A stretch of 64,000 nt of DNA from Legionella sp. PC1000 (GCF_014109805.1 NZ_CP059400.1:1024001-1088000); one strand, 5' to 3'; numbered from the stretch's first letter, positions 52,501 through 61,120 are shown. The notes: a model not told the origin generated them from the sequence alone. Numbers and translations are program-made.

Positions 52501-55500
52501 CGGTTTTTCTAACGAAGAGCTCAGCGTCTATTCGATTACCGGAAATGTGTCCAATCTTATTCCTGGTCGTGTAGCATATACTTTTGACTTTAAAGGCCCA
52601 TCAATTAGTGTAGATACCGCCTGTTCGTCTTCTCTGGTTGCCATTCATTATGCATGTCAAAGTTTAAAAAATCGGGAAATTGATTATGCATTGGCTGGCG
52701 GTGTCAATGTGCTGTTATTGCCTGAAGCAAATATTACTTTGTGCAAAGCCAAAGCTTTAGCTCCGGATGGTTACTGCAAAACATTCGATGAGCAAGCCGA
52801 TGGATATGCCCGTGCAGAAGGCTGCGGCATACTCTTTCTTAAAAGATTATCCGATGCGCTACGCGATAAAGACACCATTTTAGCAGTCATTAAAGCGTCC
52901 GCGGTAAATAGTGATGGGAAATCAGCGGGCTTGACCGTTCCCAATGGTAAAAGCCAGGAAGAAGTGATGCAAAAGGCTTTAAGCCAAACCGATTTATCCA
53001 GTAATGACATTAGCTATATTGAAGCACACGGAACAGGTACACCTTTGGGTGACCCGATAGAAGTTCATGCAATCAATCAAATCTATGGAAGGGGGCGTAC
53101 TCAGGATAATCCTTTATATGTTGGTGCAGTCAAAACCAACATTGGCCATCTTGAAAGCGCTGCTGGAGTAGCAAGTGTTATTAAAACGGTTATCAGTTTG
53201 CAAAAGAAAAAAATTTATAAGTTGCTTCATTTCAACAAATTAAATCCCCATATTCATCTGGGGGATACTCGCCTGGCAGTGCAAAAAATTGATTGGAACC
53301 CCGATTCCAAATTAAGATGTGCCGGTATTAATGCCTTTGGATTTAGCGGCACTAATGCTCATCTTCTTTTACAAGAATTTCCCAAAGCTGAAGAGCATAA
53401 GGCAACTAAGCCCTCTAAAATTCAACTGTTGGTTCTCTCTGCGAATTCGCAAACAGCCCTGGAACATTTAGCTCAAAGTTATCAACAGTATTTGGCAACA
53501 ACATCTGATGATTTTGGAGATATCTGTTTTACTGCAGCTACCTGCCGCGAGCAGTATACTTATCGATTGGCTTTAATTGCTCAGGATGCTCAAGAAGCAT
53601 GCCAACTATTAGAAACAGGGCAGTTTGCATTATCTCATGGAAAAATGAATGCACTTGAAATACAGAATGATCCTGCGCTTAAATCAGTATTGGCAGACTA
53701 TATGCAAGGAAAACAAGTTGATTGGGGCTTATATTATAAAAACAGTGGTTTTGAATTTAACAAAGTCAACGTACCCCATTATGTATTTGATCCCATTGAA
53801 TTTTGGATTGATAAAAAAACCTCTACCCGGACCCCTGCAGATGTTCTCCATCCTCTTTTAGGACAGATGTTTTCACTCCCTGGCAATGAATTTTTATTTA
53901 GTAATAAGCTGGATTTAGAAAATTTAACTTATATCAACCAGAACTTTGTTTTTAATAAGGTTGTTTTCCCGGCAACAGCATTTATTGAGTCGGGTTTGGC
54001 GGTTGCCAAACTTGTATTGAAGCGCAATACTTTTTCTATTGAAAAATTTCATATTGAACGTCCGTTTTACCCGAAACACGATCAAGAGCTTCAGGTTCAA
54101 GTCAAACCGAAAAATGAAGAACAATACAAAATCAATATTTTTGCAAAACAAGATGATAATTGGCAATTGTATTCGGAAATGGAAATTAATTTGCAATCAC
54201 CCTCAATAGCTGAATCTATTGATATTGATCATTTAAAATCGACTTTTAAACGTCGATTTGATTTATCACAAATTTATGAACATTTTAAAAGGCAGGCTCT
54301 ATTTTATGGCGCTGAATTCCAAGTGCTACAAGAGAGTTATATTCATGCCGACAACGTTCTATCGAAGGTAATGACTAAAAGCACTCAGAGCATTAGCTAT
54401 TATTATCCCCCTATTTTGCTTGATGGTGTGATGCAAAGTATTTTGTTGCTCAGAGGCAATCAGGTTGAACATTCTACTTATGTGCCCTATACATTTGCAC
54501 GGATGACTACAATTCAGGAAGCACCACGAAGTGTGTGGGTTCATTTAATTCAAAGAATTTCAGAGCATGAGAGTGAACTGTGTTTTGATGTTAAATTTTA
54601 TGATAATTCAGGGTTATTGATTGGTGCAATTGAGAAGTTGAAGCTAAGAAGAGTGACCCAAAGTCATTTCATTCCTTATGAATCCTATCTCCAACAGTTG
54701 TATCAAATTCGCTGGATCCCATTTAAGTCGAACTTATTCACTCAAAAGCAGTTGCCCGAGTTGTTTGTGATAACAAATGAACCGGATAAGGCAAAAACAG
54801 TATTGGGTGATGTGGATTATCGGCTGATACGCGATCTGGATGAGCTGGAGCATATTGAAAATAAAAATATAATTTTTTTATACAGTCAGGATCAATTCAA
54901 CGAGTTATTCTATTGTTGTCAAAAAATGTTTAAGTCACGGCCTAATTGCTTCATATTGGTCACAGAGAATGCATATGCGATTCAGGATTCTGATAAGGTA
55001 AATCCTTACCACACTATGGCATGCGCTTTTTGGAAAACCTTTAGCAATGAGCTTGAACTTACCAAAAACTACACCATCGATTTGGGCACCCACAGTGCCT
55101 TATCAGAGATTTTAAAGTACCTTTTGGCTGCCAACTGTGTTGAGAATCAATTCGCCATCAGAGATGCGATTTATATTCCCAGATTAAAGAAAGCACAGCT
55201 CTCGGCAACTCTTGCACAACAAGAGATGTTATTTAAAAGTGATGCAACTTACCTGATCACTGGCGGTACAGGCGGTTTGGCAAAAACATTAATTGAGTAC
55301 CTTATTCACCGAGGGGTACACCATATTGTGATTACGAGTAGGTCTGAATGCTCTGCGGATACTAAAGCTCTGATTGATCTCGCCCGGAAAAAACACGTAT
55401 TCATTAAACATTATCAGGCTGATGCCAGTAATTATCAGCAAATGGAACATGTCATTACAGAAATTGAACAGAGTTCCGAGACACTTCAAGGCGTATTTCA

Positions 55501-57814
55501 TCTCGCCGGCATTGTGCAAGATGGTTTATTGATCAATTTAAATGACGAAGAGATGCAAAGTGTATTAAGTGCAAAAATGGAAAGTGCATTGATTCTGCAT
55601 CAGTTAACCAAAAATATTCCACTGGATCTTTTTGTTTTATTTTCATCTTCAGCTTCTGTATTAGGTGCTAGAGGACAAGCAAACTATGTTGCAGCCAATG
55701 GATTTTTAGATGGATTAGCCTATCTGCGTCAGCACGAAGGACTTCCCGCATTGTCAATCAATTGGGGACCTTTTCATTCAATGGGAATGACTGCAAATCT
55801 GAGCCAGGCAATTCAACAACGCGGCTTTACTTTGTTAGACAAGGACAGCATTGATGTTCTTGATGTTTTGTTAAGAACTCAGTTGGCGCAAATTGCTGTA
55901 TGTCCTATTAACTGGGATATTTATTTCAAATATTCACCGAAACAGGCATGGCTAGTGGAACTTATGAAGCATACGCTTCCAGCCGATCAGCACTTTTTAA
56001 ACTCTCTTCGCCAACACACCAAGGAAGAGTGTATCACCATACTGAGTCAGGTTTTACGCGAAATTGCCGTAGATGTTTTAGGGTTAGATGATGTAGAGCA
56101 GATTAAGTTGGATGATGGTTTATTCTCTTTGGGCCTGGATTCCCTGATGGCTATAGAAATTCGCAATCGCATTCATGATAAATTACAAAGCCCCACCCTG
56201 AACTTATCAATAGAATACTTTATTAATGAGCCAAGTATTAGCAAGATTGCTAAAAACATCACGAATGAATTACACAATTTATTTGATTTTGATCATAAAA
56301 CTGCAAATCAGGCAGCGATAAACATAGTTGGGGAAGAAGTCCCTTTATGTGATTTTCAATTTGTTTTTTGGGTGCTCAACAGGCAAGATTATCCGTATAA
56401 TATTGGCACGCAGTTACAGATTCAAGGCAAGTTGAATAAGGATTATGTAGCCCAGGCATTTGATGCAGTAGTAAAACAGAATAGTGCTTTTTGGTTGAGC
56501 TTCGAGACAGAAGTACCCATTCAAGTGTTGAAGAAAAAAGGTCAATTTGAATTAATCTATAAAGACATCTCCTTAAATAACGAAGAGAAGGTGCTCAATC
56601 AAGAGTTTCAAAATAATATGATGTGGGAGATTCCATTAACACAACAGCCACTCATTAGGGTATCTCTTTATAAGATAAATAGTGATCTGCATGAACTGCA
56701 CCTAATTATTCCTCATATCATCGTTGATGGACCTTCATGCGATCTTATATTGAGCCAATTTAAAAAATTCTACGAAATGCTTGCTCAAGGCAAACAATTG
56801 ATTCTTGAACCAGAAAAAGATTCATTTCTTAACTTTGTCAAAAAAAATAATCATCTTTATACAGCGAATTTAAAACATAAAATTAAATTTTGGCAGAATT
56901 ATAATAAAGGTTTTAAAATGCTGTATCTCGGACGTAAATACTTTATGTCCATAGAACGTCAAAAAAAATATTTATTTCATTATCCTATTGATTCGCAGCG
57001 AGCAGAACAATTTATTGAATGGCATAGAGCTAAAAATATCAATGTAAGTACCGGATTAATTGCTGCATGCCATCTTGTTTTTTACAAACTCAGCCGCCAA
57101 AAGAAAATACCATTTATTCAGATTCATAGTGGTAGGGAAGGCAGCCAATATAATTCTATTGTCGGTTTGTTTTCGGAATATAAACGACTCAATATTACTT
57201 TAGATACCCAATATACTTTCATTGATTTTATTAAGGCCATTGAAGAGCAGCAATTAAAAACAGCTTCTTTTCAAAAATGTTCTCATGTAATTAAAAACAG
57301 TGAGTTTAAAGACTCGGGATTCACAGTGAGCCATTATTTGTTTTATAGGTGGAATAAACTGTGGTTAACCAAGCAATTTAGAAAGAGCAAGCTTAATTCA
57401 GTGATGATTGATTTTTATCTCAAGTACTTAAGTTGGGCAGAAGCACTAGGTTTTAATACGTCACTCAAAAGAAAATTTAATAAATTATTTAAATTAAATA
57501 TACCTCTGCAAAAACCAGAGCGGTTAAGAGTTCTTGTAAATATTACCCCTTCTTTTTTCAGTAAAGCAGTACGGGATATGAGTGTTACCCATCTTAAATA
57601 TCGATATGCCAATCATTTTGGCAGCGAGGATCGTCCGGTAAACAGTCGCTCTTTATGGGTTTTGTTTTCAAAAAATCAGGAAGGTGAGTATTTAATTTCG
57701 ATTAATGGGCCGATAACAACTCAGTGCAAGGATTTAATTGCTCATGAATTTAATCAGGTTCTTGCTAAGTTACTAGAAAGTGATGAGTATACAGTTGATG
57801 AGTTAATTCAATAA
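46517..57814 (+). CDS. AT-less modular polyketide synthase with terminal condensation domain
   Basis: One gene of about 3,765 codons. Domains in order: KS1 (28-456), ACP1 (about 618-690), KS2 (704-1130), KR1 (about 1490-1680), ACP2 (around 1802), KS3 (1862-2290), DH (2445-2720), KR2 (2913-3080), ACP3 (around 3209), condensation domain (3275-3765). All three KS keep Cys-His-His (202/338/378, 878/1013/1053, 2036/2171/2211). Each KS is followed by the KS-AT linker and the post-AT motif (LPLYYFDRKPYW and relatives) with no AT between, as in trans-AT systems. ACP1 lacks its Ser; the DH lacks its His. No thioesterase. The ATG at 46517 has no ribosome site; GTG 46553, nine bases after GGGAG, is the better start and would remove 12 residues. 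Residues are numbered from 46517. Confidence 0.93.
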   Translation: MVLSLVVWEYFKVVKKNQERNPKDILNEPLAIIGMNCQFPGVDSDIEDVEAFYTMLLKGLSPIKEMPKNRWDVDEYYDPDREKTDKIIGRKGGFLNNPQLFDASFFKISTVEAKQMDPQHRLFLEVAIRALNHANLPLDSLNNSNTGVFFGSSTQDYSQLNYKDHIEFNAYTQIGAASSAAAGRLSHFLNLKGPGMAVDTACSSSLAALYVAATSLRMKQCSMAIVGGIHLSLCPESFISVTKAKMLSAQDQCRSFDINADGYVRSEGCGVVIVKRLSDAIKDQDTIHAVLKSIVMNQDGDDGTILVAPNIKAQIAMHHEVLAQAHLAPSDIDYIEAHGTGTIVGDSVEFNAIQHIHKGHHNQAKPLIIGAVKSNIGHSISSSGVASLIKAIGALKHETIPANLHYTQPNKTIDPESIPALLPIQAIAFKKQKNKKRHVQISNFGFTGTNVSAIIEEADNDALPSVPLDDGQTKCFVVSANSEYSLRQMLARYVLYLRESMASLHDICFTLINCRDHYKYRCAIVTQDKETLIKKIESGDYELQKITVKKEIQKITPDAHQIYEAYLAGFNIKIDPNNVQFNKTDLPLYYFDRKPYWHEPRKKNGLNTLCLQPKEQQVEAIKERLAAQIQSLLKREHLEEHQDFGSLGFNQESLTELEQIVYELFSYKVSIPAFLTLDKLARHIQQIQMPEPVSRQPIVNVLSNEPIAIIGMSCRFPKAENIHEFLSLLERGESGMADIPLERWDNEKFYDPDVNALGRLYIKQLGLIENIKNFDADFFNISPREAKLMSPQLRVFLETSYHALEDANLPLASIKDSKTGVFVGCGTNEYPRLLAGLGVGLEDLNIYFATGNVLNAIPGRVAYAFDFHGPIQAIDTACSSSMTAIHDACLSLQNGDCDMALAGGVNILLAPDSNITLSKARMLSPESRCKTFSEDADGYARSEGCGVVVLKRLSTALKDNDMILAVIKGTSINSDGKSGGFTVPNGTAQEEVIRSALAKAKLLPADIDYIEAHGTGTPLADPIEVNTLTKIFSEAHSTERPLYVSSVKTNIGHSESASGVSGLIKAVLSLQTHQLFKHLNFKKLNPAIELKNTVIPLSTMEWSKEEGLRCAGVSSFGFSGANAHVVLQEAPPIRKIEKRILPQESLLVLSAKSKPALELLIASYQKYLANTPEEFADICYTAATCRSHFLFRVTIKAQTTKEAAAVIEKNNYTIYQIKKEINNPMTLQQPRSLVHLQEDYQAGVIIDWSDYYRSLNTQFRKVKLPLYEFAREEHWFETKDKLKDAPFPKDWSFQLQWQQQLCTRNNRKTQGNNWLLIGAQHLAPRLSAQGLDIILEDENYPLGQLDGIIFAMGLDNPLTTDIESSIDFQKKTLKKLLTLVKELSNEAAKLQLIVLTVNAIAELAAGELNLSNSPLVGFCRTLVLELPQLNTILIDTGKTEDEDYAGQIVDEIRHNFDQCYEHIVAYREGKRFVARLKKAKLVDRRRSLYGEGRYLITGGCGGLGLVTAQALLSAGAREVILTSRNVDKPAVKEAIKKIKYNYTGRTISPVSLDVTDKEKLRLLLLELNADGLLKGIIHAAGTAVKAPLLEHTNEDVDYLFSAKVQGSWYLHELSKNFDLDFFVVYSSISSVFGSNKESVYSGTNSFLDALIAERQRLGLVGTAIEWGPWGEVGMAKKRSQDQGLKQSLVSNEQGQTFIKILINDQLSHVAIISPEYLKFMLDFVPKPVPAFHKYLADDLAITEKVADKNLSSWLNDYLEIDEKNRFQACKDMVCAICNEILELTDAEDLDADEGFFELGFDSLMITEMATKLKEKLAPMIKVTATIGFDYPSINKLVRYIESELDKHLVIKQSPKPVAEKTDDSIAIIGMSCTFPNAPNVTAFEMLLEEGKSGMKEIPSDRWDNRKYYDPDMDAPGKSYVNKLGLIENIKCFDANFFGISPREAKLMEPQQRIFLECSYKALENANYLPESLRGSLTGVFAGVGPNEYYAQLEKSGFSNEELSVYSITGNVSNLIPGRVAYTFDFKGPSISVDTACSSSLVAIHYACQSLKNREIDYALAGGVNVLLLPEANITLCKAKALAPDGYCKTFDEQADGYARAEGCGILFLKRLSDALRDKDTILAVIKASAVNSDGKSAGLTVPNGKSQEEVMQKALSQTDLSSNDISYIEAHGTGTPLGDPIEVHAINQIYGRGRTQDNPLYVGAVKTNIGHLESAAGVASVIKTVISLQKKKIYKLLHFNKLNPHIHLGDTRLAVQKIDWNPDSKLRCAGINAFGFSGTNAHLLLQEFPKAEEHKATKPSKIQLLVLSANSQTALEHLAQSYQQYLATTSDDFGDICFTAATCREQYTYRLALIAQDAQEACQLLETGQFALSHGKMNALEIQNDPALKSVLADYMQGKQVDWGLYYKNSGFEFNKVNVPHYVFDPIEFWIDKKTSTRTPADVLHPLLGQMFSLPGNEFLFSNKLDLENLTYINQNFVFNKVVFPATAFIESGLAVAKLVLKRNTFSIEKFHIERPFYPKHDQELQVQVKPKNEEQYKINIFAKQDDNWQLYSEMEINLQSPSIAESIDIDHLKSTFKRRFDLSQIYEHFKRQALFYGAEFQVLQESYIHADNVLSKVMTKSTQSISYYYPPILLDGVMQSILLLRGNQVEHSTYVPYTFARMTTIQEAPRSVWVHLIQRISEHESELCFDVKFYDNSGLLIGAIEKLKLRRVTQSHFIPYESYLQQLYQIRWIPFKSNLFTQKQLPELFVITNEPDKAKTVLGDVDYRLIRDLDELEHIENKNIIFLYSQDQFNELFYCCQKMFKSRPNCFILVTENAYAIQDSDKVNPYHTMACAFWKTFSNELELTKNYTIDLGTHSALSEILKYLLAANCVENQFAIRDAIYIPRLKKAQLSATLAQQEMLFKSDATYLITGGTGGLAKTLIEYLIHRGVHHIVITSRSECSADTKALIDLARKKHVFIKHYQADASNYQQMEHVITEIEQSSETLQGVFHLAGIVQDGLLINLNDEEMQSVLSAKMESALILHQLTKNIPLDLFVLFSSSASVLGARGQANYVAANGFLDGLAYLRQHEGLPALSINWGPFHSMGMTANLSQAIQQRGFTLLDKDSIDVLDVLLRTQLAQIAVCPINWDIYFKYSPKQAWLVELMKHTLPADQHFLNSLRQHTKEECITILSQVLREIAVDVLGLDDVEQIKLDDGLFSLGLDSLMAIEIRNRIHDKLQSPTLNLSIEYFINEPSISKIAKNITNELHNLFDFDHKTANQAAINIVGEEVPLCDFQFVFWVLNRQDYPYNIGTQLQIQGKLNKDYVAQAFDAVVKQNSAFWLSFETEVPIQVLKKKGQFELIYKDISLNNEEKVLNQEFQNNMMWEIPLTQQPLIRVSLYKINSDLHELHLIIPHIIVDGPSCDLILSQFKKFYEMLAQGKQLILEPEKDSFLNFVKKNNHLYTANLKHKIKFWQNYNKGFKMLYLGRKYFMSIERQKKYLFHYPIDSQRAEQFIEWHRAKNINVSTGLIAACHLVFYKLSRQKKIPFIQIHSGREGSQYNSIVGLFSEYKRLNITLDTQYTFIDFIKAIEEQQLKTASFQKCSHVIKNSEFKDSGFTVSHYLFYRWNKLWLTKQFRKSKLNSVMIDFYLKYLSWAEALGFNTSLKRKFNKLFKLNIPLQKPERLRVLVNITPSFFSKAVRDMSVTHLKYRYANHFGSEDRPVNSRSLWVLFSKNQEGEYLISINGPITTQCKDLIAHEFNQVLAKLLESDEYTVDELIQ
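46598..48580 (+). other. PKS module 1: KS, AT-less linker, inactive ACP
   Basis: KS1 has active-site Cys202 (VDTACSSSLAAL), His338 (HGTGT) and His378 (SNIGHS), so it should condense; it is not a KSQ loader. GDSVEFNAI replaces the usual GDPIE. After the linker an ACP-like helical domain reads GFNQESLTELE where GFDSxSL is expected: position 651 is Gln, not Ser, so it cannot carry phosphopantetheine. No reductive domain is present. Confidence 0.85.
48626..52060 (+). other. PKS module 2: KS, KR, ACP
   Basis: KS2 is intact (Cys878, His1013, His1053). KR1 has GGCGGLG at about 1498, a Lys in SAKVQGSW, Ser in YSSISSVFG and Tyr1640 with Asn (VYSGTNSF), so it should reduce. It lacks the LDD-type motif of B-type KRs (HAAGTAVKAPL). 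ACP2 carries Ser1802 in LGFDSLMITE and should be functional. Confidence 0.85.
52100..56270 (+). other. PKS module 3: KS, DH-like, KR, ACP
   Basis: KS3 is intact (Cys2036, His2171, His2211). The double hot-dog DH starts at HPLLG (2445), but its catalytic His is Asn2476 and the Gly of the motif are lost (INQNFVFNKVVFPATAF); Asp2636 of the second motif (LLDGVMQ) remains. KR2 is intact (GGTGGLA, Tyr3057 in ANYVAANGF) and has an Asp in GIVQDGLL like B-type KRs. ACP3 carries Ser3209 (LGLDSLMAIE). Confidence 0.85.
56339..57811 (+). other. terminal NRPS-type condensation domain
   Basis: About 490 residues after ACP3 with the condensation-domain core IIPHIIVDGPSCD: the catalytic second His (3400) and Asp-Gly (3404-3405) of HHxxxDG are kept, while the first His is Pro. 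No adenylation or carrier domain follows. Such ends usually transfer the chain to a free amine or alcohol to release an amide or ester. Confidence 0.75.
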
Positions 57815-57953
57815 TAGGCCAATCTTATAGACAATTAAAGGTGGATTTTCTTTAAAACAAAAAGTATAATTTTTATATAATCTGTTTAAAATGATGTATA
57901 TCTAGATTGAAAAAAAATCCATTACCCTTCAATTTCAATCTAAGACAGGTCGT

Positions 57954-57963
57954 GTAACGTTAC
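57954..57963. promoter_or_regulatory. perfect 10-bp palindrome before the Cu-ATPase gene
   Basis: GTAACGTTAC stands 23 bp upstream of the Cu-ATPase ATG. It could be a regulator site near the promoter; it does not match a CueR consensus closely. Low certainty. Confidence 0.3.
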
Positions 57964-57986
57964 GAAATTATAGGGATTAGTGAGTT

Positions 57987-60215
57987 ATGAAACATGGGCA
58001 TTGTGATCGCGAACAGCATAAAAAAACGCCACCAGAACCAATGAATGCGCATAAGGCCTGTCATCAACATCCTATGCATAGGCAGCTTCCTAGTCATCCG
58101 GATGATCATCGAACTGAGACCGGAATCTACACATGTCCTATGCATCCAGAGATTCGCCAATCGGATCCAGGAAATTGCCCTATTTGCGGCATGGCTTTAG
58201 AACCGGAAACCGTTTCCGCAGAAAAAGAAAATCCTGAATACAAAAGCATGAAATACCGGTTTTGGGTGGCACTGATTTTGAGTATCCCTGTAGCTGTATT
58301 AGAAATGGGCGGTCATCTGTTCCATTTCATTGCGGCCAATACTTCTGCCTGGATTCAATTTGTATTAGCAACTCCTGTAGTTTTATGGTGTGGTTTGCCT
58401 TTTTTTCAGCGCGGCTTTCTTTCACTGAAAACCCGCCAACTGAATATGTTTACACTCATCGCTATGGGGATAGGGGTTGCCTGGGTTTATAGTACTATAG
58501 CTCTATTGTTTCCTGGACTCTTTCCTGCTGCTTTCCGTAACCAAGGAGTAATCAATGTTTATTTTGAAGCAGCTGCAGTCATCACTACTCTGGTTTTGCT
58601 CGGACAAGTTCTGGAGTTAAAAGCACGAGAGCAGACGGGCGGAGCCATTCGTGCTTTATTGAATTTAGCTCCTGAAAGCGCCCGTCGAATTGATCAGGAG
58701 GGCAATGAAGAAGACGTAACTCTGGATCAAGTCCAGGTAGGGGATATGCTTCGTGTCCGTCCTGGCGAAAAAATTCCTGTAGATGGTGAGGTACTCGAGG
58801 GAGGCAGTAATGTGGATGAATCCATGGTTACTGGGGAATCGATGCCAATAAATAAAGTGGCTGGCTCAAAAGTGATTGGAGCGACAATAAACCAGAATGG
58901 CAGTTTTATAATGAAAGCTGAACATGTGGGTAGTGACACCATACTTTCTCATATTGTACAAATGGTGAGTGATGCTCAACGAAGTAGAGCCCCAATTCAA
59001 CGATTAGCTGATACAGTTTCAGGATGGTTTGTACCCGCGGTGATTTTGATTGCACTAGCGGCGTTTACCGTCTGGTTTTTCTTAGGTCCACAACCTTCAT
59101 TTAGTTATGGTTTGCTTGCGGCGGTATCCGTGCTGATCATTGCCTGTCCTTGTGCGTTAGGTTTGGCAACACCGATGTCCATTATGGTGGGTGTTGGTAA
59201 AGGTGCTCAGAATGGAGTCTTAGTTAAAAATGCTGAGGCACTGGAGCACATGGAGAAAGTTAAAGTACTCGTTGTTGATAAAACGGGTACTCTAACGCTT
59301 GGCCATCCAAAACTAACTCAAATTATTTCTGAAAAAGAATATGAAGCTGATGAAATACTTGCTTTAGCTGCTGCATTGGAACAGCAGAGCGAGCACCCGA
59401 TTGCCAACGCAATCATCACTGCGGCAAAAGAGAAACAGCTGTCATTTGCTACAGCAACGGATTTTAAAGCAATTGCAGGGAAAGGTATTATAGGTAAGGT
59501 TAGTGGTTCAAAAGTTGCACTTGGGAATCGGCAATTAATGAAAGAATATGGGGCAAATAATACATCGCTCGACGAGAATGCTGATGAATTACGAGCTCAG
59601 GGAGCAACTGTAATGTTTGTGGCTGTCGACGATGAAATCATTGGCATCCTGGCAGTTGAAGATCCAATTAAATCGAGTACGCCTGATGCCATCCTCGAAT
59701 TGCAAAAAAATGAGATTGAAGTATATATGCTCACTGGGGACAGTCAAAGAACTGCAGAGTCAGTGGCAAGTCGTTTAGGTATAAAAAATGTGATTGCTGA
59801 AATTATGCCCGAGGATAAGCGTCGTATAGTGAGTGAGTTGAAAGATAAAGGCTTTATTGTGGCAATGGCAGGAGATGGGGTGAATGATGCTCCCGCTTTG
59901 GCTATCGCAGATATTGGTATCGCAATGGGTACAGGTACTGATGTTGCCATTGAGAGTGCTGGAATTACTTTACTGCATGGTGATTTGCGTGGCATCGTTA
60001 AAGCATATCATCTATCTCGAGCGACAATGGGCAATATACGTCAGAATTTATTTTTTGCCTTTATTTATAACGGATTAGGTGTGCCCTTAGCTGCCGGAGT
60101 ATTGTATCCAGTGATGGGATTATTGCTTAATCCCATTATTGCCGCAACAGCGATGGCATTAAGTTCTGTTTCGGTAATTATTAATGCACTTAGATTAAGG
60201 AGAGTCAGGCTATAA
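57987..60215 (+). CDS. copper-transporting P1B-type ATPase
   Basis: 742 residues. The N-terminus is His-rich ([18 protein letters not shown]) and then carries a heavy-metal-binding domain [22 protein letters not shown] (50-69) rather than the common MxCxxC ferredoxin-like domain. The core has eight helices, TGES, the membrane CPC (387-389), DKTGT with phosphorylated Asp431, HP (SEHPIANAI) and GDGVNDAP. The CPC motif points to Cu(I) or Ag(I) export. Not next to the cupredoxin or RND genes, but all three would serve metal handling in the envelope. Confidence 0.93.
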   Translation: MKHGHCDREQHKKTPPEPMNAHKACHQHPMHRQLPSHPDDHRTETGIYTCPMHPEIRQSDPGNCPICGMALEPETVSAEKENPEYKSMKYRFWVALILSIPVAVLEMGGHLFHFIAANTSAWIQFVLATPVVLWCGLPFFQRGFLSLKTRQLNMFTLIAMGIGVAWVYSTIALLFPGLFPAAFRNQGVINVYFEAAAVITTLVLLGQVLELKAREQTGGAIRALLNLAPESARRIDQEGNEEDVTLDQVQVGDMLRVRPGEKIPVDGEVLEGGSNVDESMVTGESMPINKVAGSKVIGATINQNGSFIMKAEHVGSDTILSHIVQMVSDAQRSRAPIQRLADTVSGWFVPAVILIALAAFTVWFFLGPQPSFSYGLLAAVSVLIIACPCALGLATPMSIMVGVGKGAQNGVLVKNAEALEHMEKVKVLVVDKTGTLTLGHPKLTQIISEKEYEADEILALAAALEQQSEHPIANAIITAAKEKQLSFATATDFKAIAGKGIIGKVSGSKVALGNRQLMKEYGANNTSLDENADELRAQGATVMFVAVDDEIIGILAVEDPIKSSTPDAILELQKNEIEVYMLTGDSQRTAESVASRLGIKNVIAEIMPEDKRRIVSELKDKGFIVAMAGDGVNDAPALAIADIGIAMGTGTDVAIESAGITLLHGDLRGIVKAYHLSRATMGNIRQNLFFAFIYNGLGVPLAAGVLYPVMGLLLNPIIAATAMALSSVSVIINALRLRRVRL

Positions 60216-60281
60216 GACTGCCTGGTTTCAACAGGTGCTATAAACTATAGTGTCGTTTTATTTGGTTGATACAGAGGTTTT

Positions 60282-60767
60282 ATGTCTAAAATACTCATGA
60301 GTGCCTGTCTTCTTGGTCAAAAAGTTCGTTATGATGGAGGCGATTGTTTGCAGAACCATCCGCTTTTACAGCAATGGTTTAAAGAAGGAAAAATAATTGC
60401 TATTTGTCCGGAAATGGCAGGAGGATTACCTACCCCCAGACCCCCTGCTGAGATTCAAGGCAGAAAATCAGGCATCGATGTATTAAAGAAAAATGCTTTA
60501 GTTAAAACCAAGAACAATCAAGATGTTACTGACTTTTTTCTTGAAGGTGCCCAAAGAGCACTGGAACTCGTAAAGAAGCATCACATACGTGTTGCTATTT
60601 TAAAAACCAGAAGTCCTTCTTGCGGATCGAATACAATCTATGATGGAACATTTACGCGTTCATTGATGCAAGGGGAAGGCGTTACTGCCGCATTATTAAT
60701 GGAGCATGGCATTCAAATATTTGATGAAAACCATATTGAAGAAGCATTGCGTGCGGCACTAAGGTAA
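60282..60767 (+). CDS. DUF523-family protein
   Basis: 161 residues. Begins SACLLGQKVRYDGG and contains CPEMAGGLPTPRPPAEI and SRSPSCG-like RSPSCGSNTIYDG, the three conserved blocks of DUF523. Several conserved Cys suggest a metal or cluster site, but no function is known. Starts 66 bp after the Cu-ATPase, same strand. Confidence 0.9.
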   Translation: MSKILMSACLLGQKVRYDGGDCLQNHPLLQQWFKEGKIIAICPEMAGGLPTPRPPAEIQGRKSGIDVLKKNALVKTKNNQDVTDFFLEGAQRALELVKKHHIRVAILKTRSPSCGSNTIYDGTFTRSLMQGEGVTAALLMEHGIQIFDENHIEEALRAALR

Positions 60768-60909
60768 ACCCTTAATAAACCGCAATTTACAAGTCCATAA
60801 TTTGTCCCTATATTTAACCAAGATCTATAACACTTTTAGTTTGTTCGTTACGGCCTCAACTGTTTTTTTCTAGGTTGAAACAGATTTATTTTACAAGGAG
60901 AAAAAGATA

Positions 60910-61098
60910 ATGGAATACAAATGCCATAAATGTGGAATGGGAGTGAAAAACTTAATGTGTAGCAAATGCAATGCACTACTGGTTAGTGATGTTGTTAAAA
61001 CCGATAATGGGAAGGTTCAAGTAGCAAAATGTCCTAATGGGTGTGGACAAATTAAATCACCAACATGTTGTGGTCACGATATGGTAAGCTCGGATTAA
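60910..61098 (+). CDS. small zinc-ribbon protein
   Basis: 62 residues with eight Cys plus His: CHKCGM with CSKC, then CPNGCG with CCGHD. The paired CxxC knuckles should bind zinc or iron. A good ribosome site (AAGGAG) precedes the ATG. No family name is certain; similar short proteins occur in Legionella. Confidence 0.75.
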   Translation: MEYKCHKCGMGVKNLMCSKCNALLVSDVVKTDNGKVQVAKCPNGCGQIKSPTCCGHDMVSSD

Positions 61099-61120
61099 TT
61101 GAAAGTTTTTAGCGAATCTT

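Noticed and set aside
46517..57814. fatty-acid or PUFA synthase identity
   Set aside because: No tandem ACPs, no enoyl reductase or AT, and a terminal condensation domain; a modular AT-less PKS fits better.
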